The position numbers and the translations under genes are program-made. This document shows, piece after piece, positions 31,747 through 40,835 of a stretch of 64,000 bases of DNA; the stretch's first letter is position 1; every line of letters begins with the position of its first letter. The notes beneath the pieces were generated by a model. The model worked only from the letters and a program-made list of their open reading frames with translations. It searched no databases and was not told the DNA's origin. Source of the DNA: Paraburkholderia sp. BL25I1N1 (GTDB lineage: Bacteria; Pseudomonadota; Gammaproteobacteria; Burkholderiales; Burkholderiaceae); assembly GCF_003002025.1 (NCBI RefSeq), contig NZ_PVZB01000011.1, positions 218,913 to 282,912 on the forward strand. Direction: 5' to 3'.

Positions 31747-33663
31747 CTACACACTCTTCCCCCTCAACGCCCAATTGAAAACGCGCCGCCCATCCGAAAC
31801 CGGCTGCGTCAACCGATCGAACAACTGCGCAACGGCGCCATCCAGTTGTGTAAGTGCCGATGCCCGGTTCAAGTCGAAAGCAAAGGCAGGCATCATCGGT
31901 CTACGGTCATCTGACCCGCCACGCGCAGCGTCCGTCGCGCCGCCGCCATAACGCGCAATCAAAGTATCGAGCCGCTCCACGATCGACTCGACATGCGCCG
32001 CGCTTACCTCCGCCGCATTGAGCGCTACTGCTTCCTGCAATACGCCGCTCCGCGTAAATCCACTCAACACCCGCGCCCAATGCAGGCAACACAACAACGA
32101 ACCCGTCGCCAGCTCGACATCCGGATTCCACACCACCACGCGCTGCGTCTGCAGCGGCCGCAGCGCGATCCGCAGATCATGCCAGCCGCGATCGAGCTTA
32201 CGCATCGCGGCAACCGCGTCACCCGCCTGCGCGCCTGCCCCAGAGAGCCGCACGACGTCGCGTAGCGCGCCCAGCACCGCCGCAAGCCTCGCCTCGACAT
32301 GCCGCGTCGCTGCGAGCGGCATCATTAGCATCGCGACGGCGAATGACACGAGGCAACCCACCAGCACTTCTTCGATCCGCAGTTCGACCAGCGGCCCCAT
32401 CGCAAACCCCAGTTCGCCGTAGACCAGGCCGACGAGTACGGTGATGAAAAACACGCCCGGCGCATACGCGCTCAAGATGTAGTAAGCCCAGCCGAATACG
32501 CACAGGACCATCGCGATCACCAGCCACACCGGCGAATCATGCAGCGGTGCGACCAGCAACACGCTGACGAGCGCGCCAGCGAGCGTCCCCACGAGACGCT
32601 GCGCACCGCGATACACCGTATCCGCGCGCGACCGTGTGCCAAGAAACACGACGAACGTCGTAATGACCGCCCAAAACCAACGTTCCGGCGAAAGCGAATG
32701 GCCGATCAGCATCGCGAGCAATGCAGCGGTAGTGGCGCGCGCGGCGGGGAGCCAGCAGAGCTTGCTGCGCAAGTCGGCGAAGCGCTGCGCCGCGGTCAGC
32801 GTAATTGAAGCGCTCGCCCGCGCAGACGAAACGCGTCGCGCGTCGCCGCCTTGCGCAATCTCCTTGAGGCGCGCAATCGCGTGGCGTAAGACACCGGCAC
32901 TCGCCTTGACGCCATCATCAACGGATCCCGATGCAAACGCATATTGCCCAGCCGCGACTTCTACTTCGACGATCCGTTCACGGATCGTCTCCGCATCCGG
33001 CGGATTCAGCAGCGCCAACTGTTCTTCGAGCGACAGCGCAGCTTCATTCAACGCGGAGAGATGCGCGGCAACCGGAGCGTGAAGCACACGCGACGCGCGC
33101 AGCGTCACCGTATGAACGGCGAGGCGAAAGCTCGCCGCGGCTCGCATCGACACAATTACGCGGCCTACCAGCGCGACCATCAACGGGCCGAACGCGGACA
33201 GCAGAAGCGACTGCACGAGATACGCCGTCGTAGGATGCAGATAGAGGCCGAGGTAAAAACACACCACGCCCAGCATCGCGCAGCCCAATGCACGCGGCCC
33301 GCACGCCTGGCACAACATGCCGATGAACATCACCACCAGGAAGCCGGCATCGCCGGCTAGCGGATAGTGGCTCAACACGCTCGCCGTAGCGAAGCACACG
33401 CAAGCGCAGAGATAGAGATAGAAGAGCGTGCCGAACCAGGCAGTTCGCTGCGCATCGCGCACGAACAACGGCGCGACCATCGCAAAGAGGATGCCGGGCG
33501 CGGCAAGCGTAATGGGCTGATCTTGGGAAACGGTCCACGCGATAGTGGCCACGCCGGCGAGCAGGCAGGCGAGCGCGACGCGCAGCGCGGTATGGAGGCG
33601 CACGAGTCCCGCGTCCGCGGCTAGCAGACGGTCGGCGACACGCGATAACGTGGCGGCAATCAT
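31747..33663 (-). CDS. FUSC-family inner-membrane protein
   Basis: A 638-residue protein with two hydrophobic blocks (residues about 20-180 and 330-470) and hydrophilic regions after each, the YccS/AaeB-like FUSC layout. The second block contains RWFWAVITTFVVFLGTRSRADTVYRGAQRLVGT, of which the SRADTVYRGAQR part is a conserved FUSC motif. Unlike the AaeB-like pump, it has no adaptor, AaeX or channel gene beside it. The substrate is unknown. Confidence 0.87.
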   Translation of the reverse strand: MIAATLSRVADRLLAADAGLVRLHTALRVALACLLAGVATIAWTVSQDQPITLAAPGILFAMVAPLFVRDAQRTAWFGTLFYLYLCACVCFATASVLSHYPLAGDAGFLVVMFIGMLCQACGPRALGCAMLGVVCFYLGLYLHPTTAYLVQSLLLSAFGPLMVALVGRVIVSMRAAASFRLAVHTVTLRASRVLHAPVAAHLSALNEAALSLEEQLALLNPPDAETIRERIVEVEVAAGQYAFASGSVDDGVKASAGVLRHAIARLKEIAQGGDARRVSSARASASITLTAAQRFADLRSKLCWLPAARATTAALLAMLIGHSLSPERWFWAVITTFVVFLGTRSRADTVYRGAQRLVGTLAGALVSVLLVAPLHDSPVWLVIAMVLCVFGWAYYILSAYAPGVFFITVLVGLVYGELGFAMGPLVELRIEEVLVGCLVSFAVAMLMMPLAATRHVEARLAAVLGALRDVVRLSGAGAQAGDAVAAMRKLDRGWHDLRIALRPLQTQRVVVWNPDVELATGSLLCCLHWARVLSGFTRSGVLQEAVALNAAEVSAAHVESIVERLDTLIARYGGGATDAARGGSDDRRPMMPAFAFDLNRASALTQLDGAVAQLFDRLTQPVSDGRRVFNWALRGKSV

Positions 33664-33986
33664 GATCGATGATATCCAGGCTGATTGGCCGCCACCGGCT
33701 TTTGGCCGATTGCGGCAGGGCGGGCGCGCGGGCCCGCCACCTTCGTATCGCCGAACTGGGCTGCCATGCCGGGATCACCGGCTGACAACCCCGTCCGTCG
33801 ACGGGCGATAACACTCGAACGGACACGCCGAATGCGCTGCAAAGGGTGGTGCAGCGCATCCAGCGGGTTCGGGTTTTCCCGAATGATACCGGGTCAAAAT
33901 TGCGTGTGTCGAATTTTGCCGCAGCGCAGTAGCGCAGTGGCACAGGAGAGCACGTCGAACCAAGGCAAGCCAAACCCCGGCCTGCC
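33664..33986. other. Intergenic region with two strong hairpins
   Basis: This 323-bp gap lies between the 2OG oxygenase stop and the FUSC start on the minus strand. No gene is supported. It contains a perfect 10-bp hairpin, ATGCGCTGCA (33832-33841) with TGCAGCGCAT (33850-33859), and a 6-bp hairpin, TTCGGG-TTTT-CCCGAA (33868-33883). Neither has a U-run, so they may be RNA stability elements or an unrecognised small RNA. Confidence 0.5.
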
Positions 33987-34805
33987 TCACGCCGCGTCGT
34001 GGAAAATCACCCCGAGCGTGTGTCGTTGGCCCGAGCGCAAGCGGCTCACGCCATGCCGCAGATTCACCCGATACGCACCGCGCGTCCCCTGAACCGGTCG
34101 GTGATGGACCGCGAACACCACCGCATCGCCCTTGCGGAGCGGCACCACTTCCGTACGCGACTGCATGCGCGGCCGCTGCTCCGTCATGACGAATTCGCCG
34201 CCGGTGAAGTCCACGCCGGGCTCGGACAGCAGAATCGCGACCTGCAGCGGGAATACGTGTTCGCCATAGAGGTCCTGATGCAGACAGTTGTAGTCGTCGG
34301 TCGCATATTGAAGCATCAGCGGCGTGGGGCGCGTCTGACCGGCGGCGTGGCAACGCTCGATAAATGCCGCGTGCGCGGCCGGATACCGGACGTCGATCCC
34401 CATCGCCTGATTCCAGCGATTCGCCACCGGTGCGAGACGCGGATAAAGCTTGCGGCGCAAATCGGCGATCAACGTCGGCAGCGGATAAGCAAAGTACTTG
34501 TATTCGCCGCGGCCGAAACCGTGGCGCGCCATGACGACGCGGCTACGAAACAACGCATCGTGCGGATAGAGCGCGGTCAGCGAATCGCATTCCTCTGAGC
34601 TGAGCAGATTGCGCAGCATCGCGCAGCCGTACGCGTTCAATTCTGCTTCGACATCGAACCAGTCGACCGCACCGATACGCTGCGCAGGCGAGCCGCGCGT
34701 CTCCGTTTCAGTGGCTTTCACCTCCGGCTTCTGTCCCGCGCCAGCTGTCAGGTCCAACGCCAAATCCAGCGTGCGCGACTCACTAACCTTCGCAACCGTG
34801 TCCAT
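33987..34805 (-). CDS. 2-oxoglutarate/Fe(II)-dependent oxygenase
   Basis: A 272-residue oxygenase of the prolyl-hydroxylase-like class. Iron ligands are His176 and Asp178 (NCLHQDLYGEHVFPLQ) and a distal His near 235 (FAVHHRPVQGTRG), with the 2-oxoglutarate-binding Arg in AYRVNLRHGVS. The first 45 residues are a variable, probably disordered extension. It would couple 2-oxoglutarate and O2 to hydroxylation of an unknown target. It stands alone and is divergent from the itaconate operon. Confidence 0.88.
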   Translation of the reverse strand: MDTVAKVSESRTLDLALDLTAGAGQKPEVKATETETRGSPAQRIGAVDWFDVEAELNAYGCAMLRNLLSSEECDSLTALYPHDALFRSRVVMARHGFGRGEYKYFAYPLPTLIADLRRKLYPRLAPVANRWNQAMGIDVRYPAAHAAFIERCHAAGQTRPTPLMLQYATDDYNCLHQDLYGEHVFPLQVAILLSEPGVDFTGGEFVMTEQRPRMQSRTEVVPLRKGDAVVFAVHHRPVQGTRGAYRVNLRHGVSRLRSGQRHTLGVIFHDAA

Positions 34806-35022
34806 AATTTCTCCATCACGCGATCGTAATCATGATTGAGTGTAAGCACGGGCGTGATGCCGCACACCCCGACTCTTGCTTTCCAATTCCGCGCTGTTCG
34901 CAGCCGGTGTCTCGGCAACGAGCGCATGATGTGCAGACGGATTCGGCCGCAGTGCTCCGCCACGCGGCGATTCAGCGAGCCTTAAGCAAATCCAAACACT
35001 CGCTTCGAAAATGCAAACTTCG

Positions 35023-35034
35023 CAGCATATGCTG
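35023..35034. promoter_or_regulatory. Palindrome overlapping the putative itaconate operon promoter
   Basis: CAGCATATGCTG is a perfect 12-bp palindrome 57 bp before the first itaconate gene. A weak promoter, TTCGCA (35019-35024), 18 bp, CATAGT (35043-35048), overlaps it. A regulator such as the LysR protein at 43035 could bind here; this is inference. Confidence 0.4.
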
Positions 35035-35090
35035 GCTCGTTCATAGTAAGACTCTATTAAGCCCAATACGCGTATACGGAGACGGTGCCC

Positions 35091-35933
35091 ATGTCTGCTT
35101 CCCCACAGAAACTCGACGACTGGCTCGACAAGCAGGAGGTGCTCAAAGACGACATCACCGCTTTTCCATTGAAGGCGATGGCCGCCACGCTCGATCGCGA
35201 AGAAAGCAGCGACAGCGTGCCGCCGCTGTGGCACTGGCTGTACTTTCTACCGGTTGCGTCGATGTCCGAAGTCGGCCCGGACGGCCATCCGAAGCGCGGC
35301 GGTTTTCTGCCGCCCGTGCCGCTGCCGCGCCGCATGTGGGCCGGCGGCCGCCTGACTTTTCACGCGCCCCTCAAGGTGGGCGACCACGCCACGCGCACTT
35401 CGACCATCGCCAATATCGAAGACAAGACCGGCCGCTCCGGCCGTCTCGTGTTCGTCACGGTGCAGCACACTATCGAAGCCGGCGGCGAACTGAAGCTCGA
35501 AGAAGAACACGACATCGTCTATCGCGACACGCCGCAGGAAGGCGCGCGTCCACCGCAGCCGCAACTCGCCCCGGAAGGCGAAACCTGGCGCCGCGCGATC
35601 GACGCCGACGCCGTCATGCTGTTCCGCTACTCGGCGCTGACCTTCAACGGTCACCGCATTCACTACGACTATCCGTACGTCACGGAAGTCGAAGGCTATC
35701 CAGGCCTGATCGTCCACGGTCCGTTGATTGCAACCCTGCTGGTCGACCTTGTGCGCCGCGAACAACCGCAGGCCACGCTGCAAAGTTTCGCTTTCAAAGC
35801 GGTGCGTCCGACCTTCGCTGGCCGGGCTTTCACGGTGTGCGGTAAGCCTTCCGCCGACGGCAAGATCATCGAGTTGTGGGCCAAAGACCACGAAGGCTAT
35901 CTGACTATGCGCGCCACGGCCGCTATCGCCTGA
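35091..35933 (+). CDS. ich: Itaconyl-CoA hydratase (MaoC/HTD2-type hotdog)
   Basis: A 280-residue double-hotdog hydratase of the mesaconyl/itaconyl-CoA hydratase class. The N-terminal half has PPLWHWLYFLP and RRMWAGGRLTF; the C-terminal half has RYSALTFNGHRIHYDYPY, the hydratase signature with Asp/His, then LIVHGPLIATLL. ATG 35091 is preceded by GGAG with 9-nt spacing. It would convert itaconyl-CoA to (S)-citramalyl-CoA. The acyl-CoA dehydrogenase, CoA-transferase, MmgE/PrpD and CitE-type genes that follow match the known P. aeruginosa itaconate cluster content, which sets the call. Confidence 0.83.
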   Translation: MSASPQKLDDWLDKQEVLKDDITAFPLKAMAATLDREESSDSVPPLWHWLYFLPVASMSEVGPDGHPKRGGFLPPVPLPRRMWAGGRLTFHAPLKVGDHATRTSTIANIEDKTGRSGRLVFVTVQHTIEAGGELKLEEEHDIVYRDTPQEGARPPQPQLAPEGETWRRAIDADAVMLFRYSALTFNGHRIHYDYPYVTEVEGYPGLIVHGPLIATLLVDLVRREQPQATLQSFAFKAVRPTFAGRAFTVCGKPSADGKIIELWAKDHEGYLTMRATAAIA

Positions 35934-35962
35934 GCTTCGCCTGAACCCCAAGAGATTCGTTT

Positions 35963-37126
35963 ATGCAAACCACGCAGCAGGATTCCTTTCAGGACATTCG
36001 CGAAGCCGTTCGCGATCTGTGCCAGCAATTTTCCGGCGAGTACTTTCGCAAGATCGACGAAGCACGCGGCTACCCGGAAGCCTTCGTCGACGCGCTCACC
36101 AAAGCCGGCTGGCTGGCCGCGCTGATTCCGCAGGACTTCGGCGGCTCGGGGCTCGGGCTGACCGAAGCATCGGTCATCATGGAAGAAATCAATCGCGCCG
36201 GCGGTAACTCGGGCGCCTGCCACGGCCAGATGTACAACATGGGCACGCTGTTGCGCCACGGTTCCGAAGAGCAGAAGCACAAGTATCTGCCGAAGATCGC
36301 GTGCGGCGACTTGCGTCTGCAATCCATGGGCGTGACTGAGCCGTCCACCGGCACGGACACCACGAAGATCAAAACCACCGCCGAGCGGCGCGGCGACCGC
36401 TATGTGATCAACGGACAGAAGGTGTGGATCTCGCGCGTGCAGCATTCGGATCTGATGATCCTGCTCGCGCGCACCACGCCGCTTGCGGACGTGAAGAAGA
36501 AATCTGAGGGCATGTCGATCTTTATCGTCGATCTGCGCGAAGCGATCGGTCACGGCATGACCGTGCAGCCGATTCTGAACATGGTCAATCACGAGACCAA
36601 CGAACTGTTCTTCGACAACCTCGAAATCCCCGCCGAGAATCTGATCGGTGAAGAAGGGCAGGGCTTCAAGTACATCCTCGACGGTCTGAATGCCGAGCGC
36701 ACGCTGATCGCCGCCGAATGTATCGGCGACGGCTACTGGTTCGTCGACAAGGTCACCGAGTACGCGAAAGAGCGCATTGTTTTCGGCCGTCCAATCGGCC
36801 AGAACCAGGGCGTGCAGTTTCCGATCGCGCGATCGTTCATCAATGTCGAGGCAGCCAGCCTGATGCGCTTCGAGGCAGCACGCCGTTTCGATGCGCATCA
36901 ACCGTGCGGCGCCCAGGCAAACATGGCGAAGCTGCTCGCGGCCGATGCGTCGTGGGAAGCCGCCAACGCATGTCTGCAATTCCACGGCGGCTTCGGCTTT
37001 GCCTGCGAGTACGACGTCGAGCGCAAATTCCGTGAGACTCGGCTTTACCAGGTCGCGCCGATTTCCACCAATCTGATTCTTTCGTACGTGGCCGAGCATA
37101 TTCTCGGGCTGCCGCGTTCGTTCTGA
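35963..37126 (+). CDS. Acyl-CoA dehydrogenase
   Basis: A 387-residue FAD acyl-CoA dehydrogenase of normal length. Features: LQSMGVTEPSTGTDTTKIKT (FAD/substrate loop), YVINGQKVWISR, GFKYILDGLNAERTLIAAE, and the C-terminal QFHGGFGFACEYDVERKFRETRLYQV. An apparent catalytic Glu lies in the usual C-terminal region. A homologue is encoded in the P. aeruginosa itaconate cluster, where its exact substrate is not part of the three-step core pathway. Oxidation of methylsuccinyl-CoA or a related C5 acyl-CoA is a reasonable guess. Confidence 0.9.
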   Translation: MQTTQQDSFQDIREAVRDLCQQFSGEYFRKIDEARGYPEAFVDALTKAGWLAALIPQDFGGSGLGLTEASVIMEEINRAGGNSGACHGQMYNMGTLLRHGSEEQKHKYLPKIACGDLRLQSMGVTEPSTGTDTTKIKTTAERRGDRYVINGQKVWISRVQHSDLMILLARTTPLADVKKKSEGMSIFIVDLREAIGHGMTVQPILNMVNHETNELFFDNLEIPAENLIGEEGQGFKYILDGLNAERTLIAAECIGDGYWFVDKVTEYAKERIVFGRPIGQNQGVQFPIARSFINVEAASLMRFEAARRFDAHQPCGAQANMAKLLAADASWEAANACLQFHGGFGFACEYDVERKFRETRLYQVAPISTNLILSYVAEHILGLPRSF

Positions 37127-37144
37127 CGTTCGGGCGCCAACAAC

Positions 37145-38323
37145 ATGAGACCACTCGACGGTATCAAAGTCGTCACGCTCGAACACGCGATCGCCGCGCC
37201 GTTCTGCACGCGTCAACTCGCGGATCTCGGCGCGCGGGTGATCAAGATCGAGCGGCCCGGCGTCGGCGACTTTGCGCGCGGCTACGACGAACGCGTGCAT
37301 GGACTGTCGTCGCATTTCGTCTGGACCAATCGTTCCAAGGAAAGTCTTGCGCTCGATCTGAAGCAGCCTGCCGCGACGGAGATTCTCGATGCCCTCGTCG
37401 CCGACGCGGACGTGCTGGTGCAGAACCTCGCCCCCGGCGCAGCGGACCGGCTCGGTCTCGGTTACGACACGCTGAGCAAGAAGTGTCCGAAGCTGATCGT
37501 CTGCGATATTTCCGGCTACGGTTCCGACGGACCGTATCGCGACAAGAAAGCTTACGACCTGCTGATCCAGAGCGAATCCGGTTTTCTGTCGATCACCGGT
37601 TCGCTGGGCGAGCCGGCCAAGGCCGGTTGCTCGATTGCGGATATCGCGGCGGGCATGTACGCGTACTCGAACATTCTCAGCGCGCTGCTATTGCGTGGCC
37701 GCACGGGGCGAGGTTGCCGCATCGACGTGTCGATGCTGGAGAGCATGGTCGAGTGGATGGGTTATCCGCTCTATTACGCGATCGACGGTCAAGCGCCGCC
37801 CGCGCTCTCCGGTGCGGCGCACGCCACGATCTATCCGTACGGCCCGTTCCCGGCCGGCGACGGCAAGACGGTGATGCTCGGTCTGCAGAACGAGCGCGAA
37901 TGGAAGCTCTTCTGCGAACGCGTATTGATGCAACCCGATCTCGCCACCGACGAGCGCTTCAACTCCAACTCGAAACGCACGTCGGCGCGTGACGCGTTGC
38001 GCGAGGTGATCGTTGCGGCCTTTGCGACGCTGAGCGCGGCGCAAGTGATCGAACGGCTGGATAGCGCCGGTATTGCCAATGCGCAAATGAACTCGCTCGG
38101 CGACGTATGGGCGCATCCTCAATTGAAGGCGCGCGAGCGCTGGCATGAAGTCGGTACACCGGCGGGTGTGGTGCCCGCCTTGTTGCCGCCGGGTTTGCCG
38201 ACGGATATCGAGCCGCGTATGGATCCGGTTCCCGCGCTCGGCGAGCATACCGACGCGATTCTGCGCGAACTCGGCTACGACAGCGCGCGGATCGACGCGC
38301 TGCGAGCCGCCGGCACGATCTGA
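37145..38323 (+). CDS. ict: Itaconate CoA-transferase (CaiB/BaiF, family III)
   Basis: A 392-residue family III CoA-transferase. It starts MRPLDGIKVVTLEHAIAAPF; the catalytic-type Asp is in GRGCRIDVSMLESM; GYGSDGPYRDKKAYDLLIQ and the FNSNSKRTSARDAL region are typical. It would move CoA from succinyl-CoA to itaconate. This family III enzyme type is the one reported for itaconate activation in Pseudomonas, and the operon partners fit. It starts 18 bp after the dehydrogenase. Confidence 0.82.
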   Translation: MRPLDGIKVVTLEHAIAAPFCTRQLADLGARVIKIERPGVGDFARGYDERVHGLSSHFVWTNRSKESLALDLKQPAATEILDALVADADVLVQNLAPGAADRLGLGYDTLSKKCPKLIVCDISGYGSDGPYRDKKAYDLLIQSESGFLSITGSLGEPAKAGCSIADIAAGMYAYSNILSALLLRGRTGRGCRIDVSMLESMVEWMGYPLYYAIDGQAPPALSGAAHATIYPYGPFPAGDGKTVMLGLQNEREWKLFCERVLMQPDLATDERFNSNSKRTSARDALREVIVAAFATLSAAQVIERLDSAGIANAQMNSLGDVWAHPQLKARERWHEVGTPAGVVPALLPPGLPTDIEPRMDPVPALGEHTDAILRELGYDSARIDALRAAGTI

Positions 38324-38392
38324 ATATGTCCTGTGCCGGCGTGTAAGCGACTCCGCGCCCGGCAACCCGAACGAACACAAAGCGACCTCATC

Positions 38393-39781
38393 ATGAACGA
38401 CCATCCCAGTTTGACGCTTGCCACCTTTGCCGCTCAACTCGACTTCGACAGCATTCCACACGCCGTGGTGGAGCGCGCCGTCAACCTTTACGTCGACTGG
38501 CTCGGCTCGGCGCTGGCGGGCAAAGGCGCGCGGCCGGTCGAGACGATCGCCCGCTTCGCCCGCCAGGCCGGCGGCGCGTCGAACGACGGCGCATGCGAAG
38601 TGTTGATCGACCGCAGCCGCACGACGCCGTATTTCGCGGCGATGATCAACGGCGCGGCGTCGCACTTCGCCGAACAGGACGACGTGCACAACGGCTCGGT
38701 GTTTCATCCCGCGACGGTCGTGTTTCCGGTGGCGCTCGCGCTGGCGCAAGCGCATCGCAAGTCGGGGCGCGACTTGATCGTGGCAGCGGTCGCTGGCTAT
38801 GAAGTCGGCATCCGCATCGGCGAGTTTCTTGGGCGCTCGCACTACAAGGTGTTTCACACCACGGGTACGGCGGGAACGGTCGCGGCGGCGGCGACAGCGG
38901 GACGATTGCTCGGTTTGTCGCCGGCGCAAATGCTCGACGCGTTCGGCTCGGCGGGTACGCAGGCAAGCGGCCTGTGGGAGTTTCTGCGCGATGCCGCCGA
39001 CTCGAAACAACTGCATACGGCCATGGCGGCGGCCAACGGACTGATGGCCGCGCAACTTGCCGCGGACGGCTTCAAGGGCGCGACGCACATTCTCGAAGGC
39101 GCGCAAGGCATGGCGGCGGGCATGTCGAGCGATGCTGACCCGGCGCGTCTCGTCGACCGCCTGGGCAGCCGCTGGGCGACGGCGGAGACGTCGTTCAAGT
39201 ATCACGCGGCCTGCCGTCACACGCATCCCGCCGCCGACGCGTTGCTCGCCGTCGTACAGGAACACCGTCTCGCGCCGCGCGATATCGCGAAGGTCGTGAC
39301 GCACGTCCATCAAGGCGCGCTCGACGTGCTCGGCGCGGTCGTCACGCCGCGCACCGTTCATCAGGCAAAGTTCAACATGGGAACGGTGCTGGGGCTCGTC
39401 GCGCATCACGGCTATGCGGGCGTGACCGAATTCGAGCAGGCTTTCGGCGCGGATGCGATCGCCGCCTTCCGCGACAAGGTCGAGATGGCTTTCGACGCCG
39501 AAGTCGACGCCGCTTATCCCGCGCGCTGGATCGGCAAGGTAACGGTCACGACCACCGACGGCCGCACCTTCAAAGGCCGCGTCGACGAACCGAAAGGCGA
39601 CCCGGGCAATACGCTGTCGCGCGATGAAATCGCCACCAAGCTGCATCGGCTGGCGGCATTTTCGGGCGCGGCCTCCGAAGGCGAGGCCGCGCGATTGCTC
39701 GGCGATGCGTGGCAAATCGCGAAACGAACGCAGGTCGGATCCGTCTTTGAAGCCGAGTCCGACGCGACGGTGGCCGCATGA
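38393..39781 (+). CDS. MmgE/PrpD-family protein
   Basis: A 462-residue protein of the MmgE/PrpD family. This family includes 2-methylcitrate dehydratase and the cis-aconitate decarboxylases that make itaconate. Conserved stretches are HFAEQDDVHNGSVFHPATVV, FHTTGTAGTVAAAATAGRLLGL, and KYHAACRHTHPAADALL. ATG 38393 is used. Its presence in an itaconate-degrading operon is shared with P. aeruginosa. Possible roles are handling of an itaconate-derived or stereoisomeric by-product; decarboxylation of cis-aconitate cannot be excluded. Confidence 0.88.
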   Translation: MNDHPSLTLATFAAQLDFDSIPHAVVERAVNLYVDWLGSALAGKGARPVETIARFARQAGGASNDGACEVLIDRSRTTPYFAAMINGAASHFAEQDDVHNGSVFHPATVVFPVALALAQAHRKSGRDLIVAAVAGYEVGIRIGEFLGRSHYKVFHTTGTAGTVAAAATAGRLLGLSPAQMLDAFGSAGTQASGLWEFLRDAADSKQLHTAMAAANGLMAAQLAADGFKGATHILEGAQGMAAGMSSDADPARLVDRLGSRWATAETSFKYHAACRHTHPAADALLAVVQEHRLAPRDIAKVVTHVHQGALDVLGAVVTPRTVHQAKFNMGTVLGLVAHHGYAGVTEFEQAFGADAIAAFRDKVEMAFDAEVDAAYPARWIGKVTVTTTDGRTFKGRVDEPKGDPGNTLSRDEIATKLHRLAAFSGAASEGEAARLLGDAWQIAKRTQVGSVFEAESDATVAA

Positions 39782-40590
39782 GCGGCGCACTGCCGCGCTC
39801 TTATCTGTTCGTGCCGGGCAACCGCCCTGAGCGCTTCGAGAAAGCGCATGCGGCCGGCGCGGACGCGGTGATTCTCGATCTCGAAGATGCCGTGCAGCCC
39901 GATGAAAAACCGGCGGCGCGCGCGGCGGTGTTAGCCGCTGTATCGGGCGAAGCATCACGGCGCGCATGGGTCCGCATCAACGGCTCGGACACGCCTTGGT
40001 TCAACGAGGATGTCGGCGCGCTGTCCGGACAGCCGGGTATCGCCGGGATCGTGTTGCCGAAAGCAGAGATGCGCGACCAGATTGAAGCCGTGCTGGCGAC
40101 GGCGCATGCCACATTGAGCGTGTTGCCGATTGTTGAAACGGCGCGTGGGTTTGCGAGCCTCGCGGTGTTGTGCGCCGCGCCGCGCGTGCAACGCATTGCG
40201 TTCGGCACGCTGGATTTTCAGATCGATCTGGGTATCGACGGCGACGGCGAGGAACTGCATCTGTTCCGCTCGCAGATCGTGCTGGCCTCGCGGCTTGCCG
40301 GCATCGGCGCGCCGGTGGATGGCGTATCGACCACCATCACCGATACCGAGGCCATCGAAGCCGATGCGCGGCGCGGCCGGCGCTTCGGTTTCGGCGGAAA
40401 GCTGTGCATTCATCCGAAGCAGATCGATGCGGTGCATCGCGCGTACGCATGGAGCGACGCGGACAAGGCATGGGCGCAACGCGTACTCGCCGCAGTGGAA
40501 ACGAGCCAGGGCGCGGCGGTAGCGGTGGACGGCAAGATGGTCGATATGCCGGTGATCCTGAAGGCGCGGAGGATCCTCGCGGGCGCGTAG
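39778..40590 (+). CDS. ccl: Citramalyl-CoA lyase (CitE-like)
   Basis: A 270-residue HpcH/HpaI/CitE-family lyase with a 4-bp overlap to the preceding gene. Conserved sites are PRSYLFVPGNRPERFEKA, AVILDLEDAVQPDEK (metal-site Asp/Glu), LPIVETARGF, and FGTLDFQIDLGID. The final product of the pathway would be cleavage of (S)-citramalyl-CoA to acetyl-CoA and pyruvate. CitE-like lyases vary in substrate; the operon context makes citramalyl-CoA most likely. Confidence 0.84.
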   Translation: MSGALPRSYLFVPGNRPERFEKAHAAGADAVILDLEDAVQPDEKPAARAAVLAAVSGEASRRAWVRINGSDTPWFNEDVGALSGQPGIAGIVLPKAEMRDQIEAVLATAHATLSVLPIVETARGFASLAVLCAAPRVQRIAFGTLDFQIDLGIDGDGEELHLFRSQIVLASRLAGIGAPVDGVSTTITDTEAIEADARRGRRFGFGGKLCIHPKQIDAVHRAYAWSDADKAWAQRVLAAVETSQGAAVAVDGKMVDMPVILKARRILAGA

Positions 40591-40792
40591 GGTGCGGCAA
40601 GCGCATCGCCGACGCGAAGCCGCGAGCCGTCCATTAACCGCGACAAAACATCGGCTTCCAATAATGCCAATTCCCTGAAGACGCGGCGTGACGCAATCTT
40701 GACGTCACGCGGGGGGACGCATCCGCGCCGCGTGACTCAACACCATGCAAAGAGCCGTCGTCATAAAAAGACAGCCATGCATCACTGTTTTG

Positions 40793-40815
40793 CGCGCGCG
40801 GTCCAACCGCGCGCG
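40793..40815. other. 10-bp GC hairpin ahead of the MFS gene
   Basis: GCGCGCGGT (40794-40802) and ACCGCGCGC (40806-40814), extended by a closing pair to 10 bp, form a very stable hairpin with a 3-nt loop 10 bp before the AGGAGAC ribosome site. No U-run follows. It may limit expression of the transporter relative to the upstream enzymes. Confidence 0.45.
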
Positions 40816-40835
40816 GACCCATCAGGAGACACAAT

